Assembly (NCBI RefSeq): GCF_042434915.1
Contig: NZ_CP170198.1
Coordinates: forward strand, 1,736,001-1,800,000
Reading direction: 5' to 3'
DNA length: 64,000 nucleotides
From: Aquimarina sp042434915
GTDB taxonomy: Bacteria; Bacteroidota; Bacteroidia; Flavobacteriales; Flavobacteriaceae
The position numbers and the translations under genes were made by a program. Each line of letters opens with the position of its first letter. Positions within the stretch are counted from its first letter, which is position 1. This document shows positions 45,425 through 52,598 of this stretch, one piece after another. A model generated the notes under the pieces. It was not told the DNA's origin and did not search any database. It saw nothing but the letters and a program-made list of their open reading frames with translations.

Positions 45425-47254
45425 ATGACATATTTCAAACAAATTCTGCGTTTTGCAATACCTTATCGCACATACGGTATACTTAATATTATATGCAATA
45501 TTTTCTACGCAATATTTAGTACCCTTTCTTTTATTGCTTTAATTCCTGTCTTAAAAGTTCTTTTTAGTTCAGACAAAGAAGTAACCTATTATGAACCTGT
45601 ATGGAACGGTATTTCAGATGCCAAAGCATATTTAACTGATGTGCTTAACTGCTTTATTGTAGAAACTGTTGAGACCGAAGGAAAAATGTACGTTCTTACC
45701 TATATGATTATCGGAATAATTACAATTTTCATGTTAAAAAACTTGTTCAATTATTTGGCCATGTTCTTTATTACTTTTTTACGTAACGGTGTGCTTAAAG
45801 ATATTAGAAATGAATTATATGATAAAACCGTAAGCCTTCCGCTATCTTACTTTTCAGAAAAAAGAAAAGGAGATACCATGGCTCGAATATCCTCAGATGT
45901 ATTAGAAATTCAACATTCATTTTTGTCGATTTTAGAACTAATTGTCAGAGAGCCATTAACCATTTTATTTACCTTAGCGGCAATGCTCTTTTTGAGCGTT
46001 AAACTGACACTTTTTGTATTTATTTTTATCCCTGTATCCGGTTTTATCATCTCACTGATTGGTAAATCATTAAAAAAACATTCGGATAAAGTTCAAAAAG
46101 AACAAGGTATCTTTTTATCAATTGTTGAAGAAACTCTCGGCGGACTCAAAGTCATAAAAGGTTTTAATGCAGAGAAAAATTTTAGTAATAAATTTAAAGC
46201 TTCTACAAATCGCTTTTTTGATTATTCGAACACCCTACTTAATCGTCAAAATTTGGCATCGCCCACTAGTGAATTTCTAGGTATTTGTGTGATTTCTGTG
46301 TTATTACTTTATGGAGGTCGACTCGTTTTTATCGACCAATCATTACAAGCGGAAATGTTTCTAGCCTACATCGGATTAGCCTATAACATTTTAACACCTG
46401 CTAAAGCAATTTCTAAAGCAAACTATGGTGTTAAGAAGGGTAATGCAGCGGCAGAACGTGTTTTGGAAATTTTAAATACAAAATCCCCTCTTGAGGACAC
46501 ACCAGATGCTCTTGTTAAAACCGATTTTATATCAAACATTTCATTAGAAAATATCTCTTTCAAGTATGAGAATGAGTATGTGCTTAAAAATTTCAGTCTT
46601 ACCGTTCCCAAAGGTAGCTCGGTAGCCCTTGTTGGACAGTCTGGTAGCGGTAAGTCAACGATTGCAAATCTGGTTACTCGCTTTTATGATGTGAACGAAG
46701 GAGAAATTATGATTGATGGTATAAAAATCAAAGATTTACAAAAAGAATCACTTCGTGCTTTAATGGGGCTTGTTACACAAGATTCAATTTTATTTAACGA
46801 TACAATTAAAAATAATTTATTAATTGGATCAGAAGAAGCTAAAGAAGAAGAAATTATAGAGGCACTTAAGGTCGCAAATGCATGGGAGTTTGTTAAAGAT
46901 TTACCAAAAGGTATTCACACCAATATCGGAGATAGCGGTAATAAACTAAGTGGAGGGCAAAAGCAACGAATATCGATAGCAAGAGCGGTACTCAAAAATC
47001 CCCCCATCATGATCTTGGATGAAGCAACATCAGCGTTGGATACAGAAAGTGAGCGTCTGGTACAATCTGCCTTAGAAAATATGATGAAAAATAGAACCAG
47101 TATCGTGATTGCACATAGATTATCTACAATTCAAAATTCAGATGTAATAATAGTAATGCAAAAAGGTACTATTGTCGAACAAGGTACTCATGAAACTTTA
47201 TTAGCTCAAAATGGTGCTTATCAAAAATTAGTTACTATGCAGTCTTTTGAGTAA
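45425..47254 (+). CDS. ABC exporter, fused membrane and ATPase domains (MsbA-like)
   Basis: A 609-residue half-transporter that acts as a homodimer. The N-terminal ~340 residues have six transmembrane helices. The ATPase domain has Walker A GQSGSGKST, the signature LSGGQKQR, Walker B MILDEATSALD and H-loop IAHRLST, all intact. The closest family is the lipid A/lipid flippase MsbA type, though multidrug export is also possible. It is 28 bp after the mutase gene, and its transcript probably ends at the first hairpin of the 305-bp repeat array, 27 bp after its stop. Confidence 0.92.
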   Translation: MTYFKQILRFAIPYRTYGILNIICNIFYAIFSTLSFIALIPVLKVLFSSDKEVTYYEPVWNGISDAKAYLTDVLNCFIVETVETEGKMYVLTYMIIGIITIFMLKNLFNYLAMFFITFLRNGVLKDIRNELYDKTVSLPLSYFSEKRKGDTMARISSDVLEIQHSFLSILELIVREPLTILFTLAAMLFLSVKLTLFVFIFIPVSGFIISLIGKSLKKHSDKVQKEQGIFLSIVEETLGGLKVIKGFNAEKNFSNKFKASTNRFFDYSNTLLNRQNLASPTSEFLGICVISVLLLYGGRLVFIDQSLQAEMFLAYIGLAYNILTPAKAISKANYGVKKGNAAAERVLEILNTKSPLEDTPDALVKTDFISNISLENISFKYENEYVLKNFSLTVPKGSSVALVGQSGSGKSTIANLVTRFYDVNEGEIMIDGIKIKDLQKESLRALMGLVTQDSILFNDTIKNNLLIGSEEAKEEEIIEALKVANAWEFVKDLPKGIHTNIGDSGNKLSGGQKQRISIARAVLKNPPIMILDEATSALDTESERLVQSALENMMKNRTSIVIAHRLSTIQNSDVIIVMQKGTIVEQGTHETLLAQNGAYQKLVTMQSFE

Positions 47255-47281
47255 ACTCTAATAGCAGAGAACTGATGCAAT

Positions 47282-47585
47282 AAAAAGAGCGCCAATGGCG
47301 CTCTTTTCCTTTCACACAAATCATCTTAATTTTTAGGGCTTATTCTAAAATTAAAACTCACTCTTATAGAAACTTTCATCTTGGGGAAAATGAAAGTAAT
47401 ATTTTATTGTTACATGACAAACATACCACACATTGCTCAGTTAAACAAATAAATAAAGCATTTAATCGATGAATTAGTGTTTTTTAACATAATTAAGATA
47501 ACTGTAAATAATATGAAGTAATCTTATTCTTACATTTTTATGATGAATTGGTAATAATAAAGTATCCTCTATATTTGATACAAAT
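47282..47585 (+). repeat. Tandem 305-bp non-coding unit, copy 1 (also terminator of the ABC exporter)
   Basis: The unit begins with the hairpin AAAAAGAGCGCC aat GGCGCTCTTTT, which works as the exporter's terminator. A block of about 105 bp (47299-47403) after it is identical in all four copies. It contains two further hairpins: AATTTTTAG/CTAAAATT at 47328-47336 and 47345-47352 (one bulged T), and ACTTTCAT/ATGAAAGT at 47372-47379 and 47390-47397 with a GGGG-containing loop. The following ~180 bp is less conserved and ends with a promoter-like sequence at 47547-47577. Confidence 0.85.
47547..47577 (+). promoter_or_regulatory. Promoter at the end of repeat copy 1
   Basis: ATTG (47547-47550), a 19-bp spacer, then TATATTTG (47570-47577). 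It differs from the consensus only in the first base of the -33 box. Predicted start falls at about 47585, at the first bases of the hairpin of copy 2. Confidence 0.6.
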
Positions 47586-47891
47586 AAAAAAGAGCGCCAT
47601 TGGCGCTCTTTTCCTTTCACACAAATCATCTTAATTTTTAGGGCTTATTCTAAAATTAAAACTCACTCTTATAGAAACTTTCATCTTGGGGAAAATGAAA
47701 GTAATATTTCATTGTTACATAACAAACATACCATACATTATTCAGTTAAACAAACAAATAAAGCATTTAATCGATAAATTAGTGTTTTTTAACATAATTA
47801 AGATAACTGTAAATAATATAAAGTAATCTTATTCTTACATTTTGACAGTGAATTGGCAATGATAAAAATATCCTGTATATTTCATACAAAT
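47586..47891 (+). repeat. Tandem 305-bp non-coding unit, copy 2
   Basis: Same layout as copy 1, with hairpin GAGCGCC att GGCGCTC, the identical ~105-bp block, and a diverging second part. Copies 1 and 2 resemble each other most closely through the distal part too, up to the ATTATTC-like stretch before the promoter. The end has ATTG (47852-47855), a 20-bp spacer and TATATTTC (47876-47883), a -7 box with one mismatch. Confidence 0.85.
47852..47883 (+). promoter_or_regulatory. Promoter at the end of repeat copy 2
   Basis: ATTG-N20-TATATTTC at the same offset from the hairpin (284 bp) as in copies 1 and 3. The last base of the -7 box is changed, so activity may be lower. Confidence 0.45.
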
Positions 47892-48196
47892 AAAAAAGAG
47901 CACCATTGGCGCTCTTTTCCTTTCACACAAATCATCTTAATTTTTAGGGCTTATTCTAAAATTAAAACTCACTCTTATAGAAACTTTCATCTTGGGGAAA
48001 ATGAAAGTAATATTTCATTGTTATATGACAAACATACCATACATTATTCAGGTAAACAAATAAATAGAGCATTTAATCGATTAATTTATGTTTTTTAACA
48101 TGCTTAAAATGTTAAAAAACAATAATATGTAATACTAATCCTACAAAATAAATAATGAATTGTGAATGATAACGTACCTTTATATTTGATACAAAT
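47892..48196 (+). repeat. Tandem 305-bp non-coding unit, copy 3
   Basis: The hairpin here carries one change (GAGCACC), which leaves an A-C mismatch against GGCGCTC and weakens the stem. The invariant block that follows is unchanged. The distal part differs strongly from copies 1 and 2 (TTTTTTAACATGCTTAAAATG and further) and resembles copy 4 instead. It ends with ATTG (48159-48162), an 18-bp spacer and TATATTTG (48181-48188). Confidence 0.85.
48159..48188 (+). promoter_or_regulatory. Promoter at the end of repeat copy 3
   Basis: ATTG-N18-TATATTTG, directly before the hairpin of copy 4. The -7 box is perfect, though the spacing is one base short of the consensus. Confidence 0.55.
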
Positions 48197-48470
48197 AAAA
48201 AAGAGCGCCAAATGGCGCTCTTTTCCTTTCACACAAATCATCTTAATTTTTAGGGCTTATTCTAAAATTAAAACTCACTCTTATAGAAACTTTCATCTTG
48301 GGGAAAATGAAAGTAATATTTCATTGTTACATGACAAACATAGCATACATTATTCAGTTAAACAAATGATTATAGCTTTTAATCGATAAATTAATGTTTT
48401 TTAACATAAATAAAATGATTAAAAACAATATTATGTAATACTAATCTTACAAAATAAAAATTAATTACTT
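48197..48470 (+). repeat. Tandem 305-bp non-coding unit, copy 4
   Basis: The hairpin is GAGCGCC aaat GGCGCTC, or one base pair longer. The invariant block is again identical and the distal part is close to copy 3. After about 48470 the similarity becomes weak and merges with the promoter region of the ECF sigma gene. Confidence 0.8.
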
Positions 48471-48478
48471 TTAAACCT

Positions 48479-48509
48479 TTTGTTATAATGAAAGTCTTAC
48501 TTATATTGA
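48479..48509 (+). promoter_or_regulatory. Promoter of the second ECF sigma gene
   Basis: TTTG (48479-48482), a 19-bp spacer, then TATATTGA (48502-48509), which matches the -7 box in four of the six defined positions. It lies where the end-of-unit promoters of the repeat array would be, so it may derive from the same sequence. Confidence 0.5.
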
Positions 48510-48537
48510 ATGCATAAATCTTATAGTTATAGAACTT

Positions 48538-49089
48538 TTGACAGAAATAAATAAAGACGAACATATCACCAAGCTATTATTGAATGGTAGTGATAAAGAT
48601 TTTGCTTTCAAAACATTGATCGAACATTATGGTAAGCCTCTATATTGGCATATTCGAAATATGGTTAAGGATCATGATGATGCTAATGATGTATTACAAA
48701 ATGTTTTTATTAAAGTTTATCGCCATGTAGATAATTTTAAAGGTGATAGTAAACTTTTTTCTTGGATTTATAGAATTGCAACCAACGAATCGATCACATT
48801 TTTAAACAACAAGGCAAAAAAAAATAATATCTCAAATGCAGAGCTTTATCAAAAATTAACCTCTAATCTCGAGGCTGATATTTATTTTGAAGGAGATGAA
48901 ATACAGCTTAAATTACAAAAAGCGATAGCTTCACTTCCTCAAAGACAACAGCAAGTTTTTAACATGAAGTATTTTGAAGATCTTACCTATAAAGAGATAG
49001 CAGAAATATTAGAATTGACCGAAGGCTCGCTAAAAGCTACGTATCATCTAGCTTCAAAAAAAATTGAAACTTATTTAAAGAACTATTAG
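48538..49089 (+). CDS. ECF RNA polymerase sigma factor
   Basis: A 183-residue sigma-70 family protein using a TTG start at 48538 (MTEINKDEH); no earlier ATG is in frame and the next Met (residue 42) would remove part of region 2. Region 2 has MVKDHDDANDVLQNVFIKVYRHVDNFKGDS and region 4 has SLPQRQQQVFNMKYFEDLTYKEIAEILELTEGSLKATYHLA. It heads an operon with a membrane protein and a Spy-like protein, as in the housekeeping-type RpoE modules of Flavobacteriia. Confidence 0.92.
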   Translation: MTEINKDEHITKLLLNGSDKDFAFKTLIEHYGKPLYWHIRNMVKDHDDANDVLQNVFIKVYRHVDNFKGDSKLFSWIYRIATNESITFLNNKAKKNNISNAELYQKLTSNLEADIYFEGDEIQLKLQKAIASLPQRQQQVFNMKYFEDLTYKEIAEILELTEGSLKATYHLASKKIETYLKNY

Positions 49090-49105
49090 GACCCAATACG
49101 AAAAA

Positions 49106-49627
49106 GTGAAATTACCTCAAAAACATATAGCAAAATCTGGATTTACAGTCCCAAAAGATTATTTTGAAACCATGGGTGAATCAATGTTCAAGAATGCATC
49201 TGGAACTAATTCTGCTTTGGATAGTTTGCAAACTACCAAATCTGGCTTTACAGTTCCTGATAATTATTTTGAAAACTTAACAGATTCTATTGTAAAGAAT
49301 TCCAAGCTTAAGAAATCTGATAAGAAATTATTTTACCTTAAGAAAACACAATTAGCCCTTATAAGTGGTATTGCGGCCTTATTTATACTTATGTTCACTC
49401 TAAGTAAGTTTTCTTCGCAACCATTTTCTATAAATGACCTTACTGTTGCAGATATCGAAAACTATTTTGGAGAAGATCCCATAGATTATGAAAATTATCA
49501 AAGTTACCTATATAGTACTACAGAAGAATTAACGAATACAATGAGTTTTTCTGCTATTCAAGACAATAGTATCGAGAATTATTTATTATTAGAAGAAATA
49601 CAAGTAGAATTGCTTATTCAATATTAA
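49106..49627 (+). CDS. Membrane protein with a duplicated SGFTVPxxYFE motif, probable sigma partner
   Basis: A 173-residue protein with a GTG start at 49106. The cytoplasmic N-terminal part holds two copies of SGFTVPKDYFE / SGFTVPDNYFE (residues 11-21 and 46-56), each followed by a helix. A single transmembrane helix (~85-105, LALISGIAALFILMF) and an acidic extracytoplasmic tail follow. The layout of a short N-domain plus one helix directly after a sigma gene suggests an anti-sigma role. I know no named family for certain; the function is inferred from context. Confidence 0.72.
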   Translation: MKLPQKHIAKSGFTVPKDYFETMGESMFKNASGTNSALDSLQTTKSGFTVPDNYFENLTDSIVKNSKLKKSDKKLFYLKKTQLALISGIAALFILMFTLSKFSSQPFSINDLTVADIENYFGEDPIDYENYQSYLYSTTEELTNTMSFSAIQDNSIENYLLLEEIQVELLIQY

Positions 49628-49632
49628 AAACT

Positions 49633-50070
49633 ATGAAACGAATTAATTTAATTTTTATATTACTTTTTACTTTTCAGTTTGGAGTTGCACAAAAGAGTTC
49701 GAGAGAAAAAATAAGAGCCTATAAAATTGCCTTTTTTACAGAACAACTTCAATTATCTAGTGAAGAAGCGACAAAATTTTGGCCTGTTTACAATGCATAT
49801 GATCAAAAATTACATGACCTTAAGAAACAAGAGCGTCAGTTATTTAAAACTTTTAAAGGGCAATCGACACAAGATTCGTCAGATGAGTATGCAAATAAAC
49901 TTTTAAATCAATATACACGTACAGAACAAAAACAATTGTCTACAAAATTAGCTATGATTGACGATCTTACCAAAGTCATTTCTAGCCAAAAAATTTTGTT
50001 ACTGTTTAAAGCAGAATATGAATTTCATAAAAAGCTTATGCAACGTCTAAGACAACAAACCAAAGAATAA
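49633..50070 (+). CDS. Periplasmic Spy/CpxP-like helical protein
   Basis: A 145-residue exported protein with a signal peptide (cleavage near VAQ). The mature part is entirely helical and charged: FFTEQLQLSSEEATKFWPVYNAYDQKL, then coiled-coil segments up to KAEYEFHKKLMQRLRQQ. The LQLS-type start of the helical repeat and size are like Spy/CpxP (LTxxQ) chaperones that sense envelope stress. It lies 5 bp behind the SGFTVP protein, so the three genes would form a stress-sensing ECF module. Confidence 0.8.
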   Translation: MKRINLIFILLFTFQFGVAQKSSREKIRAYKIAFFTEQLQLSSEEATKFWPVYNAYDQKLHDLKKQERQLFKTFKGQSTQDSSDEYANKLLNQYTRTEQKQLSTKLAMIDDLTKVISSQKILLLFKAEYEFHKKLMQRLRQQTKE

Positions 50071-50088
50071 TATTTAAAATACTTTATA

Positions 50089-51159
50089 CTAATCAAAGTA
50101 TAATTTAGCAATCTTATTTTTGCCAGCTGCTATAGCTATAGAGTCATTAATAAATATCATAGTATAAAAACTTTCCTTACTCAACTCTTTCCAAGACACG
50201 CCTTGATCGTTTGAATATGAAATTCCTGTAACTCCTAAAGCAACTATTTCTTTGGCCAAACTATTAGGTACATAACGTACACAACTTTTGTATCCTGGCC
50301 CCTCAGAATCAGCCACGAGACTCCATGAGTTTCCTGCATCATTAGTAATCGCCTTATTTGCCCGATTGGCAGTTGGATTTGTATAATCACCTCCGACGAT
50401 AAACCCATTTTGACTATCATAAAAATCCATTGCATAAGCACCTGTTGTTGGAGTACCACCAATCATAGGCGTACGTACTACACTCCAACTATGTCCTTTA
50501 TCCGCAGAATGATACACGCGACTTACCATACCTCCCGACACTATCCAGGCATTATCTCCATGTAGTACAATATTACTATTACTTGCAGCAAACGCGGCCT
50601 CTCCCTTTATAATTTTTGGCAAACGCTCACAGCTTATTTTCTCCCACTGCTCTCCACCATCTCTGGTTATTATAATTGATAAACAAGCATTGGTTGGATC
50701 TCCTATAGCAATACCTTCATCTTTATTCCAAAACGCCATAGCGTCATAAAAAGTCGCTTCGTGCTTTTCTACATATACAACAAAGTTCTGACCAGTTTTA
50801 CTATCATGTTTTCTTAAAACTGTTGGAGATCCTACTCCCAAAGAAAAGAAATACACTCCATTAAACGCTGTTGCTCTTTGCTCGGCGGTTCTTGGTTGCG
50901 TATCCAGCGAGATAAATTCAGAGTTATCAACAGGAAACAAGGTTTTGGTAGCCGTTATCAGATTTATCAAACCGTATCCTTTGTCGTATCCAAATCCAAT
51001 TATAGAGTCATTGATTTTGGTTAATGAGCGAATACTTATGGTATCTGTAGACAGTGCTTGAATTGTAACCTTATTGAACCCATGTTGATTTTCAGCCGTT
51101 TGTTGTTTTCCACAAGCAGAAAAAACGATACAGCATATTATATAAATTGATACTCGCAT
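50089..51159 (-). CDS. BNR/Ycf48-like beta-propeller lipoprotein
   Basis: A 356-residue lipoprotein (lipobox FSAC after MRVSIYIICCIVFSAC). The mature protein contains several BNR/Asp-box repeats with the S/T-x-D-x-G-x-x-W pattern: TRDGGEQW, SADKGHSW, TNDAGNSW and SNDQGVSW. Such repeats form seven-bladed propellers as in sialidases and the photosystem factor Ycf48. No sialidase catalytic residues can be named, so a binding or assembly role is more likely. It faces the divergent rRNA methyltransferase. Confidence 0.85.
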   Translation of the reverse strand: MRVSIYIICCIVFSACGKQQTAENQHGFNKVTIQALSTDTISIRSLTKINDSIIGFGYDKGYGLINLITATKTLFPVDNSEFISLDTQPRTAEQRATAFNGVYFFSLGVGSPTVLRKHDSKTGQNFVVYVEKHEATFYDAMAFWNKDEGIAIGDPTNACLSIIITRDGGEQWEKISCERLPKIIKGEAAFAASNSNIVLHGDNAWIVSGGMVSRVYHSADKGHSWSVVRTPMIGGTPTTGAYAMDFYDSQNGFIVGGDYTNPTANRANKAITNDAGNSWSLVADSEGPGYKSCVRYVPNSLAKEIVALGVTGISYSNDQGVSWKELSKESFYTMIFINDSIAIAAGKNKIAKLYFD

Positions 51160-51205
51160 CTTAATATTTTAGGGTTAAATATAACACTATTCTAAATCAA
51201 ACAAT

Positions 51206-51213
51206 TACCTTTG
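51206..51213 (+). promoter_or_regulatory. -7 box before the RsmB-like gene
   Basis: TACCTTTG matches TAnnTTTG and lies 20 bp before the ATG. No -33 TTTG at a good distance. Confidence 0.45.
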
Positions 51214-51232
51214 CATCCCTTAAAAAAACACA

Positions 51233-52444
51233 ATGCGTTTACACAGAAATTTAGTCTTTGCCGTCGTTGACGGATTACGAGAAATCTTTAACGAAGGTAA
51301 ATACGCCGATAAAGTCGTGCGTAACCTATTAAAAAGAGATAAGCGTTGGGGCTCAAGAGATCGTAGTTTTGTAGCTGAAACTTTGTATGAAATTGTACGA
51401 TGGAAAAGATTGTACTCTGAAATTGCTGAAGTGAATGCACCATATTCTAGAGAAAATGCATTTCGCCTTTTTGCTGTCTGGGCAACGCTTAGAGGTATCA
51501 CACTTCCTGATTGGAAACAGATAGAACCCACTCCAACACGCCGTATAAAAGGTAAATTTGACGAGCTTATCAAGATTAGAAAATACAGAGAATCTATTCC
51601 AGATTGGTTAGATACCTTAGGTGAAAAAGAATTAGAAGCTAAATGGGACAAAGAGATTGCTGCACTAAATATTCAGGCACCAGTTGTTCTGCGCACCAAT
51701 ACCTTGAAAACTACGCGAGATAAACTACGAAGTGTTCTAGAGGATCAAGAAATAGATACTGAATTTATTAAAGGATATCCCGATGCCTTACAATTAACAG
51801 AACGAATGAATGTATTTTCTTCTAAAGCTTTTACCGATGGCTTTTTTGAGGTACAGGATGCATCCTCTCAGTTAGTTGCAAACTTTCTCGATGTTAAACC
51901 AGGACAACGTGTAGTAGATACCTGTGCTGGAGCTGGAGGTAAATCTCTGCATCTTGCAGCTTTGATGGAAAATAAAGGGCAAATTATCGCCATGGACCTT
52001 TATGAAAATAAATTAAAAGAACTAAAAAGACGTACTCGTCGGGCAGGAGCTCATAATATAGAGACTAGAGTTATCGAAAGTACAAAAGATATTAAAAAAT
52101 TGCACGGCAAAGCAGATCGTGTTTTAATAGATGCTCCTTGTAGCGGACTCGGAGTTTTAAGAAGAAACCCTGATGCTAAATGGAAACTCCAACCAGAATT
52201 TCTGGATACAATAAAAGAAACACAGCGTACTATTCTTAAGGATTATTCCAAAATAGTAAAAGCCGGCGGTAAATTAGTGTATGCAACGTGCTCAATTTTA
52301 CCTTCAGAAAATGAATTACAAGTAAAACAATTCTTATCTAGTGAAGCAGGTCAAGACTTCAACTTTATTAAGGACAAAAAAATATTATCCCACATCTCTG
52401 GATACGATGGGTTTTATATGGCACTATTAGAGAAAAAAGCATAA
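51233..52444 (+). CDS. rsmB: RsmB/NSUN-family 16S rRNA (cytosine-5)-methyltransferase
   Basis: A 403-residue methyltransferase. The N-terminal ~130 residues are a helical NusB-like RNA-binding part (RLHRNLVFAVVDGLREIF). The catalytic domain has DTCAGAGGKSLHLAA for SAM binding, DAPCSGLGVLRRNPDAKW with one catalytic Cys, and ATCSILPSENE with the second Cys, so both active-site cysteines are present. RsmB modifies C967 in E. coli; the exact target here (RsmB or RsmF type) is not certain. A terminator follows. Confidence 0.9.
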   Translation: MRLHRNLVFAVVDGLREIFNEGKYADKVVRNLLKRDKRWGSRDRSFVAETLYEIVRWKRLYSEIAEVNAPYSRENAFRLFAVWATLRGITLPDWKQIEPTPTRRIKGKFDELIKIRKYRESIPDWLDTLGEKELEAKWDKEIAALNIQAPVVLRTNTLKTTRDKLRSVLEDQEIDTEFIKGYPDALQLTERMNVFSSKAFTDGFFEVQDASSQLVANFLDVKPGQRVVDTCAGAGGKSLHLAALMENKGQIIAMDLYENKLKELKRRTRRAGAHNIETRVIESTKDIKKLHGKADRVLIDAPCSGLGVLRRNPDAKWKLQPEFLDTIKETQRTILKDYSKIVKAGGKLVYATCSILPSENELQVKQFLSSEAGQDFNFIKDKKILSHISGYDGFYMALLEKKA

Positions 52445-52490
52445 TATGATGACGTGATTTCATGCAAACAATCAGCAAAGATTAATTTTT

Positions 52491-52528
52491 AAAAACCAGT
52501 GAATAACTCAGTTTATTTACTGGTTTTT
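52491..52528 (+). terminator. Terminator after the RsmB-like gene
   Basis: AAAAACCAGTGAATAA and TTATTTACTGGTTTTT form a 16-bp stem (one G-T pair) over a 6-nt loop, ending in T7. Confidence 0.88.
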
Positions 52529-52598
52529 TTCATGCAAATAATTACAGATAAAAGAGTAAATTTGCAGCTTACTAACGCACAACATAAATAAGCGAAGC

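Noticed and set aside
47853..48389. Plus-strand ORFs sharing WRSFPFTQIILIF in repeat copies 3 and 4
   Set aside because: The frame is open in all four copies, but copies 1 and 2 have no start codon in a suitable place. The copy-to-copy differences within the frame are mostly amino-acid changing, which is not what a conserved peptide would show. The conservation is better explained by RNA structure.
47282..48470. CRISPR array or insertion-sequence remnants as an explanation for the tandem repeats
   Set aside because: The period of 305 bp is far too long for CRISPR and there are no unique spacers or cas genes. No transposase, target-site duplication or terminal inverted repeats are visible.
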